Source of the DNA: Boesenbergia rotunda
Lineage: Eukaryota > Streptophyta > Magnoliopsida > Zingiberales > Zingiberaceae
Assembly: GCA_024364735.1 (NCBI GenBank)
Contig: JAGFNQ010001124.1
Span: forward strand, 306,331-370,330
Direction of reading: 5' to 3'
Length of the DNA: 64,000 bases
Position numbers and translations under genes: made by a program. The notes under the pieces were generated by a model, which saw only the letters and a list, made by a program, of their open reading frames with translations, made no database searches and was not told where the DNA came from. This document shows positions 45,236-55,682 of this stretch, piece by piece. How positions within the stretch are numbered: the stretch's first letter is position 1; every line of letters starts with the position of its first letter.

Positions 45236-46036
45236 TAGTCCACTTTGATCATTTATTTTCAGTTACAATTGCAAGTTAAAATATCTCTAAACTGGAGAAA
45301 TTTTAAACATTTTCTATATGCTCACTAAACCTACCTAATTTTTTTTTCTGAGCATGAAGATCAACTTTTTGGTCGAACATGAAAACCAACTTGTGGCTAT
45401 CTCTTACCATCCAAAAGAGTGCAAAGTTAGATCCCGTATTAATTCAGGCATGTCATCAAAGAAAAACATAGCATAGCCAAGTAAATAAAAGTTCATTACT
45501 TATATGAGTATAAAGAGCATAGTGGTGACCGGAAACAGCATGGTTAACCATTATTTCACTGAAACAAAGAGTTAGAGAAACCATAGTAATCGGTGCCTTG
45601 AGCAAAGAAGTTGAGCGACGGCAGATTTGCTGGAGTGGAGGGAAAGGGGAAAGGGGAAGGGGGCACAAAGATGGAGTGGCGGCTTGCCCTTGAGCGAAGA
45701 AGATGAGCGTGGCTTGCCCTTGTGTGAAGAAGGTGAGCGGCGGGTCGGCTGTCCTTGTGCGGTATGAAGATGGAAGGGGGGAGGAGGGAAGGGGAAGGGG
45801 AACTGATTCGGCACGAAGATGGGGAGGCGTGGAAACCCTATGCAGCACGAAGATGGAGCGGCGAGAAAACCCTTGTGTGTCAATATCTTGCGCGAAGTAC
45901 TTGTGCAACGATTTCGTACGCAAGGGTTTCTTTAACAGGATGGATTTAGAAAAAGATTAATTTTATATGAAATCAATTTTTTAATAGCGCATCCGCGGGA
46001 CGCTGTGAATACACTATTAAAATAATTTTTAACAGT
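45236..46036. other. CACTA-1 interior, right
   Basis: A GC-rich patch at 45590-45900 (GGAGGGAAGGGGAAGG and so on, with repeats of CGGCACGAAGATGG.G..G) gives ORFs on both strands that look like shadows. It could be the 5' flank of the captured gene. Subterminal motifs begin at about 45985. Confidence 0.45.
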
Positions 46037-46041
46037 GCATC

Positions 46042-48563
46042 TGTTAAATACTGAATTTTTAGGGGTTAATTTAAAAATTAGGGGCCTTGTTGGGAATACT
46101 GAAACCTGGAGGGCCTTTTTGAAAAAGGCCAAAATTAATTAAAACCCTAAAAACTGCCTCCCAAATCAGTTCCACTCTTTCCCTGATTCCCCTCTACTCA
46201 CGCCTCGGTGGTTCTCGCGAGCGACGCCAGGGACGCCGAACGTCGTAAACCTCCTCTCTTCTTCTCCTTCCTCGGGTGAGAACTCCTCCTCCCTCAAGCA
46301 TAGCCGCGCCGCTGAGTCTTCTCGTGCGAGCAAGCCCTAGTCGTCGGCCATCCTTCCCTTCACCACTAGCCTAATTCCTTTACACTACTTCTCTACACGG
46401 GAGGCAACCAACCCAGCCTTGGTGAGTGCGACGCCGCCCCTGTTTGCTCTTGATCTTATGAGCGTCATCTGTCATCGTCGTCTCTTTGTCATCGGAGCTG
46501 ACACCTTCAACACCTTCACTCTACGGCATACGGTAAGGTTGAGAGTGATTGTTGATTAGTTGTGTTTTCTTTCTCGAATAGCATGGCCCTAATCGTTTCT
46601 TGATATCGTCGATTCTGATATAGGGTTGACCCATCCACGCCGAGCGCCTCTCCCCTCTTTGGTTTCCCTGTTGCTTGCGTCGACCATCAGTTGGGTAAGG
46701 GATTTTAATTCGGAATTTTTAACTAATTAACGTTTGATCTGAGTTGGTGTTTGGATTTAGTGTTATTATAGAAAATCGTTTTGGCGCTTGAGTTTTGGGC
46801 TATTAGTGGATTAGGTTAACTGTTAATGTTCTGTTTTGGAATTAGTTTCCGTTCTGTTGGATTATGATTAGGGTTTAAGTCTAATGTAGTTTGGTAGTTA
46901 ATTTAGCCATTTTAATAATTGTATAGATAGCTAATTTAGTCCTTGATACAGGACTTTGAATCAGACTCGGTTGGTTGATCGTGGAAGGTTCTCTTCGTTC
47001 ACGAACTTCTATAATAAAGGCAGGTACTTTTCCTTTGTACTCGAGTAGTTTTCATTACCTTAAAAGCATGGCTATATTATGTCTGGTAGGTTGTTTGACC
47101 TTGTTCTTTGTCGATATTTAAAACATCGCCGTTGAGACTTATTCTTCGTTGATCTTCGAGTGTTCCCAAATTCGTATCTGTACAGTCCTCTATTGGTTTT
47201 CTGTTCTGCAAAGTGTCGCTTGTACGCGAGCACTTAGAAGTCCATTAAACACAGATAGATTTATTTGGCATTAGAAATACCCTACCTAGTAGTGTAGGTG
47301 CATAATCGATGGTTTGCGATTTCTGGATGGTTGTATTGATGCATCGTATACTCGTTGGATTTTGTTGCATCGTTGTTTTTTCTGTTGTTTGTGCATCGTA
47401 TAGCATGCACCATACTTGCACGTTGCATACTAACGACTGTTGGGCTTATATTTAGTTAAGCCGCCGTTAGTCATATTGTCGCTCGATTCACTCAACCATT
47501 TGTTATCGTGGTAGTTATTAGAGTGCGAGCATCTGTCCTGTTATGTCAAACAGTGACACTCTCACAGTTGTTTTTAGAGGGATGAGCCGTTGGTGGCTCA
47601 CCCTCACCGTTGTTTGTTTTTAAGGGATATTAGAGCAGTTGATAGCTCCCCCGATGTACCGTGGGTCTGGAGTGTGGACTCCCCAGCATCCTGTCCACTC
47701 AACCACACCTTTTGTGGTATTTGTTGTTAGAGTGGTACAGTTGTCACAGCCTTACCCACTCGGTCACACAAATGGGATGTGTTGACGGCTTGACTGGCGT
47801 CAGGGGTGACACATGTCATTGCATCATATGTATACATATTTCTTTTATGCATTTGCTTGTGTTTGATGCACTTCTATGAGCTATGGTTGTTGCACATGAT
47901 TGTCATGCATGTATATGTTAGATTTATCGTGGTCGTGTTGTTTATACCTGCTTAGTTGATGTTCTGTTTTATATCAGTTGTTATTCGGTTTTATATCTTG
48001 TTGTTTTATATATGTTATGCATGTTTAGGAAATCTTGTATCCCTTATGGACTGTACACTGTTGATTTCTCTACTTCGTTATCCTTATTATGCCATGCTTA
48101 TTTGTCTACTCATATACCCGCAGAGTCCGCCCGAACTCACCACCCCTGCTTTTCTTTTTGTTGTTTCAGATAGCAGGTAGACGTATTTCTTGGAGCCAGG
48201 AGAGGATCCAGTTGCCAGTCCCCAGTGTTGAGTTGTTTCCGTTTTGGTTCGGGTGTTTTGTTTTCGGCACTTGGTGAGTTTAGCCTTTTATTTGTTTTCA
48301 TGTATTCGGACCGATTTTGTTGTTATCAGAGACATTCGAGTTCTCTTTGGATTGTTATATCTTTTATGTTTTAAGGTGGCTGAGTCACCCGTTAAATTAT
48401 TATAAACTGCGTGGTTGTGTATTTTTTTATATTGTTGTTATGCCAGCCGCTTGTGGCTGAGCTATATTGAGGAGATATGATGTATAATTGTCCCATATTG
48501 TCCGTCGTACAGGGGAGATGTTGCCCGAATTTCGAGGAAGTATGTGCCTCTGGGGGCGTGACA
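46042..48563 (+). repeat. 5' LTR of G2
   Basis: 2522 bp, TGTTAAATACTG to GGGGGCGTGACA. Followed by ATTTT and the primer site. Confidence 0.93.
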
Positions 48564-48568
48564 ATTTT

Positions 48569-48580
48569 TGGTATCAGAGC
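48569..48580 (+). other. Primer-binding site of G2
   Basis: TGGTATCAGAGC. Confidence 0.93.
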
Positions 48581-49393
48581 CAAGTTTTGCGAGTTCCGTT
48601 GGGATCTGTGGATTTTTTATGATGTTATTTTTGGTGCGTCAGTTCGTCCAAGTTTTGCGATGTTTTGGTGTCTGTGAGTTGACGAAGTTGTTTTTTCGAG
48701 GTCTATCGGTATCTTACATATTTGGTTTTATTTTTGCGGGGTCATTTTCTTGACATAATTCGGTATAGTAGTATTTTTGGGACTTGGCGGCGATGGAACT
48801 TCTCCAGGCGACAGGTATTCTCTTTGGTCTCTCGTATACTCTACCTTATTTAGGTATAGTTAGAGATTCTTCCATTTGAATTTTTAAATGATAACTTATA
48901 AAGCTAGGAAACTTTCCATTCCATTTCTGGACCTGCTGGACAAAACTCAAAAACTTGAGATTGCAAGCCACTTAGTATGAACTAAATCCCTTGGTCTATT
49001 TGTGCAAAATAAGCTAAATAAATAAGAGATGCTAGTTGACAAAGCAACTTAGGATTAGTGTGTTTCCATATTGAACCTTGATATAAATCAGCACAGGCCC
49101 AATATTCTTGTGGGTTCATAGTATCTAAAGTCATTTAGAGACTTCCATCAAAATATATTGCATCTAGAATTTCTGAATCTTAAGGTACGCAAAAAGTGTA
49201 TTAAAAAAAACAAGAAAGTTGAGAAAATTTCCTTAGAAAATCAGACAATACTATTATGTAACTTAACAAAGTTGGCTTATTCTTTCCATGGTTCATTTGC
49301 ATAATACCAGAGGATTTCATGAGAAATCCGTATTGTAAACCTTTCTCTGACCATGAAACCTGTAACAAGTTTACCAATATTGTTATGTATGAC
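48581..49393 (+). other. G2 leader and junction with foreign DNA
   Basis: The leader to about 48810 matches the G1 leader ('gggacttggcggcgatgg'). From about 48840 the DNA becomes AT-rich, with no retroelement homology, consistent with intron/3' sequence of the captured minus-strand gene. Confidence 0.6.
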
Positions 49394-49563
49394 AACAATG
49401 GAGTTCACTGGAGTACTTATCAAGTTAACTATATTCATTGGACAACATTTAGACACTCCCTCACACAGGGTCTTGACAATCCCAGCCTTGATATTAAACA
49501 AATCATCCCTAGTCATTCCTGGCTTCCTAGGAACTCCAGTAGGAATTATTACAAGATCCATTC
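49394..49563 (-). pseudogene. Captured malate dehydrogenase exon (glyoxysomal type)
   Basis: Malate dehydrogenase interconverts malate and oxaloacetate with NAD. The minus-strand exon is 170 nt, with acceptor TTTGCAG and a donor GTCATA. It encodes [20 protein letters not shown], then [19 protein letters not shown] and [23 protein letters not shown] is the substrate-loop signature of plant MDHs, and MDLVII with KTLCEG and KCCP favours the glyoxysomal over the mitochondrial isoform. The phase (G|GA before ATG) fits the Gly preceding MDL in the family. Changes such as Thr for Ala after IIP and Thr for Asn in ISNPVN suggest decay. Other MDH exons were not found. Confidence 0.85.
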
Positions 49564-50869
49564 CTGCAAATGTATAGAATTTTGCGAGTCCTATCTGATA
49601 GGGTAACCCAAATATCCATAGAATCCGACCGGTGGCTGTAGTTTAGTGGTAATAATTCCATGTTGTTTAGATCAATGCTTTAATTGGTGTCTTTTGTTTT
49701 AGTGAAAATTTGGCTTGGTGAATTGCGCTTTGATCACCATTAATACCATAGAAAACTAAAAGAGTAACAATTAGTATTTGTAACTAATTTCTCTTCCAAA
49801 AATCAAGTGTATAAGATTTGAATTAGTTCTTCTAAGAAATAATCATTCAGAACACTTCTAATTGAATTGAATATATTTGAAACGTTATGTTAAAAAAAAA
49901 CACAAAAATTAACCAAACAAAAGAAACTCAACAATTAACAATGCATTACAGTAGAAGGTCATAGGATGACCCCGAGAATCTTACACGACTAGTCTCATAG
50001 TCATCTTAAAAAAAAACAAATGTTGTCGTCGTTGTATACAAATTATAAATGAACGATAATACTAGCTAAATACACAACATTTCTCATTCCGAAGTTGCAA
50101 CTTTGAAGCCATCATAATTTGAAATTTAAATATGAGATTATGTTTATATTAGTGGTCATCATCTTAACGTTATGTATTGCCTCTAGTTTCCTAGATCTCA
50201 TGTTAAATCATTGTACTAGTAGTCTCTAATAACTAGTATAGGCAATTGGGCATAGATGACTCAAAGCATGAACAACTCTAGGATAGTTTCAGAAGTTCCT
50301 TTGAAATGGGAAGTAAATCTCCAACTTGATTCCAGAATGATTGATAGGATAGTGACATCATCTTTGTTTTGTTGAGTTATTTTGCCGTGTAATTGAACTA
50401 GTTCTCAATTGTTGTTTGCACCGCTTTCATTACATGTGTCACACATGACTGAAGAATCTTATATGTATGATTGATTCATGGATTTTTCAGTTTTGATCGG
50501 ATGTTATATAGTAGCTTTGGATGATTGATTTTTTAACATCAAGTGGACTCTCAGCCAACAACCCGAATCTATTTGACTCTTATCAAGCATGACCCAGAGT
50601 ATTTTCACAACCATTGCAATGCTTGTATTTTTTCTCTCATTGAGTGAACACCATATGTGCATGCATATACTTTGTAGCTGCCTGAGCTCTCTAATTTAGC
50701 ACTACACCAAAAGTACAAATATTTCCTGAAACATAAAACATACCAATGCAATATCTGCCATTCAATTTACATCTAATCAGAATAGGAATGATTATAGAGA
50801 ACTAATGAATCCAAGTTTTTCTGTTGTGTAGTTATGGTTACTGAAATAAAAACCTATGCTAATTCTGAC
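49564..50869. other. Foreign DNA in G2, intron-like
   Basis: AT-rich, nothing recognised. Confidence 0.5.
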
Positions 50870-50961
50870 CTCAGGAGCACCAAACACCTTAAGAACACGT
50901 AATCCTTGAGGAAAACTTGTATCCCTAAATTCTACAATCTTCTGTAGCATCCCAGCCATCC
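50870..50961 (-). pseudogene. Exon-like fragment of unknown protein in G2
   Basis: Minus strand: an acceptor-like ..AATAAG, then 92 nt reading MAGMLQKIVEFRDTSFPQGL and RVLKVFGAPE, then donor-like GTCAGA. I do not recognise the protein. Same strand as the MDH exon and 1.3 kb upstream of it, so it may belong to the same captured segment or to another gene. Confidence 0.4.
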
Positions 50962-51744
50962 CTTATTAGGAACATTAATTTCATTTAAACCTTGCATTGA
51001 TTCACAATATATCGTATTAACACAAGCGCAGCCAATGTATGGCCTGTATGAAGTTCTAAATCTGCATATATGCTTCCATACAGTGATCTTACACAAATCA
51101 GATAGCAGATTGAAAGAATCTGCACTAAGTCACCATCATATAAATTAATGAATATTACATTTAGCTCCTAAGGTATAGCTGAGTTGGTTACTACATGACA
51201 GATTTGTAAAAATGGCAAGGGTCAATTTCCGACGAAACCAGGAAAAATAGTCTACCTTATAGTGGCTTATTTGATTTCCTGATTTCTTTATGTAGCTAAG
51301 GGGTCTGCCCGTGAGACATCCAGGATCAGCGTATGCCCTTTTGCAGAAATAAATCTTACATTTAATGTGAGCCTTGTTAATGGCAGTGCTAAACCTAATA
51401 ACACCCTTTCCACTTCATTATAACAACTTTAGTCATTTTTTTTTTACCTGATATGGTAGTGGTAATGGTCTAGCCTCCATCCTTCTTTAGTGGAGATTTG
51501 TTGCATTATCTTACTTCTCTTTTCATAAGAAAATTATACCACAAACCTCCTAGTGTTTGTGGCGATTGACTTTAGGCTGACACGTGGTGGGAGTAATTAG
51601 CTAGTAATTAGCTGAACCCAAATTCATATGCACCTATTCTTTCACTACTGCTCAAGCTTTTGGAGACACAGAACTATATGATGCTCTGTTAATATATGAT
51701 GTTGTCTGTTAACTTGAGCTTGCTGTTCATTTGCGACGATTATA
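50962..51744. other. Foreign DNA in G2, right part
   Basis: No recognisable coding sequence. Retroelement homology resumes at about 51745. Confidence 0.5.
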
Positions 51745-52795
51745 GTGAAGGTTGAGTGTCAGAGACTTGTTGAGCTACTTCAGAAGATCCCTATTTTCGA
51801 AGGGAAATTATGGTGCAGTAGTAGGACGACTAGTCGCTATCCCAGGTATCCACGGTTCGATCCCCAGCTACTGAAGTTGTTGAATAGGGGATTCATTCGT
51901 TCTAATAGATCTTTGTGGAGAGCCCCAATGTAGTTTATAAAGAGAGAGGGCAGATTCATAAATGTTGTAACCACCACGAATGAGTATTCTTTGTCATGAA
52001 GTGAGGATTAATCCTTCAGTAAATTTCTTGGGCACGTGGTGTCTAGTAGAGCTGTGATTTAGTACAACCTTTCATCCGCAGCCTGACGGACAGTCAGAGC
52101 GTACTATTCAGACGCTAGAGTATTTGTTGAAATCCTGCACATGGTTGAATTTGCTTATAATAATAGCTATCATTCACCTATTCAGAGAACACCCTTTGAG
52201 GCGTTGTATGGTAGCGCTTGTAGGACACCCACCCTCTGGGGGAGGAGGTTGAGGAATCTCAATTGCTAGGATCTCAGACTAATTCAACGTGACGCAGAAT
52301 TAGTCTGTACTATCAAACGCCGTCTGTCAGAGGCTCAGGATTGTCAAAAAAAAATGCAGACCCTTGGAGTTCTCCGTGAGCGATCATGTGTTCGTACGAG
52401 TGTCGCCTACGAAAGGGGTGAAGAGGTTTGGGTCGCGAGATAAGCTAGCTCCCCGCTATATTGGACCTTTCCAGATTTTGGAGCGGATTGGAGCCGTCGC
52501 TTCTCGTCTGGCGTTACCTCCGTCTTTGGCTGGAGTTCACGATGTGTTTCATGTTTCCATGCTGAGGAAATATGTACCGGATCGTACACATGTGTTATCG
52601 GAGGTTCCGGTTACACTTCAGCCAGACATGACTTATGAGGAGGTGCCTATGCAGATTCTGGACCGCAAAGAGCATCGGTTGAGGAATAAGACAGTTCGGT
52701 TGGTTAACATTGGTTGGCAGCACCACTCTGATAAGGAAGCTACTTGGGAGCTCGAGGATACGATCAGAACTCGCTACCCTCATCTATTTACTTGA
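51745..52795 (+). pseudogene. G2 pol remnants: integrase and RT pieces, chromodomain-like C-terminus
   Basis: In order: VECQRLVELLQKIPIFEGKL (integrase zinc-binding end); then LLNRGFIRSNRSLWRAPM (start of RT, normally far upstream); a gap; FHPQPDGQSERTIQTLE and VEFAYNNSYHS, PFEALYGSACRTP (integrase core end); then the open 52364-52795 frame. That frame has [54 protein letters not shown] and a chromo-like tail ([18 protein letters not shown]). The integrase-RT-integrase order shows rearrangement. The C-terminal type fits the Tekay/Del group of chromoviruses. Several stops and frame changes; dead. Confidence 0.85.
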
Positions 52796-52918
52796 AGTGC
52801 TATATGGTAGATTTATTCAATTTATATTCATTCCGTATTATATATACTATATTGTGGTTGACTATTGTTGGACTATTTGTTGTGGTTCACTAGCTAAATT
52901 TGGGGACCAAATTTTTGA

Positions 52919-52931
52919 TAGTGGGAGAGAA
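52919..52931 (+). other. Polypurine tract of G2
   Basis: AGTGGGAGAGAAT-like tract immediately before TGTTAAATACTG. Confidence 0.8.
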
Positions 52932-55454
52932 TGTTAAATACTGAATTTTTAAGGGTTAATTTAAAAATTAGGGGCCTTGTTGGGAATACTGAAACCTGGA
53001 GGGCTTTTTTTGCAAAAGGCCAAAATTAATTAAAACCCTAAAAACTGCCTCCCAAATCAGTTCCACTCTTTCCCTGATTCCCCTCTACTCACGCCTCGGT
53101 GGTTCTCGCGAGCGACGCCAAGGACGCCGAACGTCGTAAACCTCCTCTCTTCTTCTCCTTCCTCGGGCGAGAACTCCTCCTCCCTCAAGCATAGCCGCGC
53201 CGCTGAGCCTTCTCGTGCGAGCAAGCCCTAGTCGTCGGCCATCCTTCCCTTCACCACTGCCCTAATTCCTTTACACTACTTCTCTACACGGGAGGCAACC
53301 AACCCAGCCTTGGTGAGTGCGACGCCGCCCCTGTTTGCTCTTGATCTTATGAGCGTCATCTGTCATCGTCGTCTCTTTGTCGTCGGAGCCGACACCTTCA
53401 ACACCTTCACTCTACGGCATACGGTAAGGTTGAGAGTGATTGTTGATTAGTTGTGTTTTCTTTCTCGAATAGCATGGCCCTAATCGTTTCTTGATATCGT
53501 CGATTCTGATATAGGGTTGACCCGTCCACGCCGAGCGCCTCTCCCCTCTTTGGTTTCCCTGTTGCTTGCGTCGACCATCAGTTGGGTAAGGGATTTTAAT
53601 TCGGAATTTTTAACTAATTAACGTTTGATCTGAGTTGGTGTTTGGATTTAGTGTTATTATAGAAAATCATTTTGGCGCTTGAGTTTTGGGCTATTAGTGG
53701 ATTAGGTTAACTGTTAATGTTCTGTTTTGGAATTAGTTTCCGTTCAGTTGGATTATGATTAGGGTTTAAGTCTAATGTAGTTTGGTAGTTAATTTAGCCA
53801 TTTTAATAATTGTATAGATAGCTAATTTTGTCCTTGATACAGGACTTTGAATCAGACTCGGTTGGTTGATCGTGGAAGGTTCTCTTCGTTCACGAACTTC
53901 TATAATAAAGGCGGGTACTTCTCCTTTGTACTCGAGTAGTTTTCTTTACCTTAAAAGCATGGTTATATTATGTCTGGTAGGTTGCTTGACCTTGTTCTTT
54001 GTCGATATTTAAAACATCGATGTTGAGACTTATTCTTCGTTGATCTTCGAGTGTTCCCAAATTCGTATCTGTACAGTCCTCTATTGGTTTTCCGTTCTGC
54101 AAAGTGCCGCTTGTACGCGAGCACTTAGAAGTCCATTAAACACAGATAGATTTATTTGGCATTAGAAATACCCTACCTAGTAGTGTAGGTGCATAATCGA
54201 TGGTTTGCGATTTCTGGATGGTTGTATTGATGCATCGTATACTCGTTGGATTTTGTTGCATCGTTGTTTTTTCGGTTGTTTGTGCATCGTATAGCATGCA
54301 CCATACTTGCACGTTGCATACTAACGACTGTTGGGCTTATATTTAGTTAAGCCGCCGTTAGTCATATTGTTGCTCGATTCACTCAACCACTTGTTATCAT
54401 GGTAGTTATTAGAGTGTGAGCATCTGTCCTGTTATGCCTAACAATGACACCCTCACAGTTGTTTTTAGAGGGATGAGTCGTTGGTGGCTCACCCTCACCG
54501 TTGTTTGTTTTTGAGGGATATTAGAGCAGTTGATAGCTCCCCCGATGTACCGTGGGTCTGGAGTGTGGACTCCCCAGCATCCTGTCCACTCAACCACACC
54601 TTTTGTGGTATTTATTGTTAGAGTGGTACATTGTCACAGCCCTACCCACTCGGTCACACAAATGGGATGTGTTGACGGCTTGACTGGCGTCAGGGGTGAC
54701 ACATGTCATTGCATCATATGCATACGTATTTCTTTTATGCATTTGCTTGTGTTTGATGCACTTCTATGAGCTATGGTTGTTGCACATGATTGACATGCAT
54801 GTATATGTTAGATTTATCGTGGTCGTGTTGTTTATACCTGCTTAGTTGATGTTCTGTTTTATATCAGTTGTTATTCGGTTTTATATCTTGTTGTTTTATA
54901 TATGTTATGCATGTTTAGGAAATCTTGTATCCCTTATGGACTGTACACTGTTGATTTCTCTACTCCGTTATCCTTATTATGCCATGCTTATTTGTCTACT
55001 CATATACCCGCAGAGTTCGCCCGAACTCACCACCCCTGCTTTTCTTTTTGTTGTTTCAGATAGCAGGTAGACGTATTTCTTGGAGCCAGGAGAGGATCCA
55101 GTTGTCAGTCCCCAGTGTTGAGTTGTTTCCGTTTTGGTTCGGGTGTTTTGTTTTCGGCACTTGATGAGTTTAGTCTTTTATTTGTTTTCGTGTATTCGGA
55201 CTGGTTTTGTTGTTATCAGAGACATTCGAGTTCTCTTTGGATTGTTATATCTTTTATGTTTTAAGGTGGCTGAGTCACCCGTTAAATTATTATAAACTGC
55301 GTGGTTGTGTATTTTTTTTATATTGTTGTTATGCCAGCCGCTTGTGGCTGGGCTATATTGAGGAGATATGATGTATAATTGGCCCATATTGTCCGCCGTA
55401 CAGGGGGGATGTTGTCCGAATTTCGAGGAAGCATGTGCATCTGGGGGCGTGACA
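52932..55454 (+). repeat. 3' LTR of G2
   Basis: 2523 bp, TGTTAAATACTG to GGGGGCGTGACA; about 98% like the 5' LTR by eye. Confidence 0.93.
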
Positions 55455-55682
55455 GCATCATACACATTGTAAATACTCAAATATTAATCAATATTAACAG
55501 CACACGTTGAGCACTATTAAAAATTAAATTTGATAACATATTTTTTTGTATGCTATTATTTATAAAAATATTATAGTATCCGCAGTACGCTTTATTTAGC
55601 GTGCTGCGAAAACTGTTATTAACAGTATGCTATAAATATATGTTGTTAATGATACGCTGCAGAAAGTAATATTTATTTAGTG

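Larger units (their letters stand above)
46042..55454 (+). mobile_element. Ty3/gypsy element G2 (chromovirus-like) with scrambled pol and captured host DNA
   Basis: 9413 bp, TSD GCATC (46037-46041 and 55455-55459). 5' LTR, primer site, a leader, about 2.9 kb of non-retroviral DNA including an antisense malate dehydrogenase exon, then pol remnants, polypurine tract and 3' LTR. No gag or protease is seen, so it is non-autonomous. The LTRs differ at roughly 45-50 sites by eye count over 2.52 kb (about 2%), so it is recent. Confidence 0.92.
41368..55682. mobile_element. CACTA-1: non-autonomous CACTA transposon carrying farnesyltransferase exons
   Basis: The left end CACTATAACAAATATGACTT and, in reverse, the right end CACTAAATAAATATTACTTT both continue TTCTGCA. 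3-bp TSD ATT (41365-41367 and 55683-55685) in the tandem repeat. Subterminal regions (41380-41610 and 55460-55680 plus 45970-46036) hold many GCGTGCTGCG / CAGCACAC motifs, as expected for CACTA ends. Without G2 the element is about 4.9 kb, and without S4 about 3.2 kb. No transposase is seen. Confidence 0.87.

Noticed and set aside
45456..45960. 155-aa and 103-aa minus-strand ORFs and plus-strand partners
   Set aside because: Low-complexity GC-rich patch with Pro/Leu/Ser-rich translations in several frames; no family resemblance.
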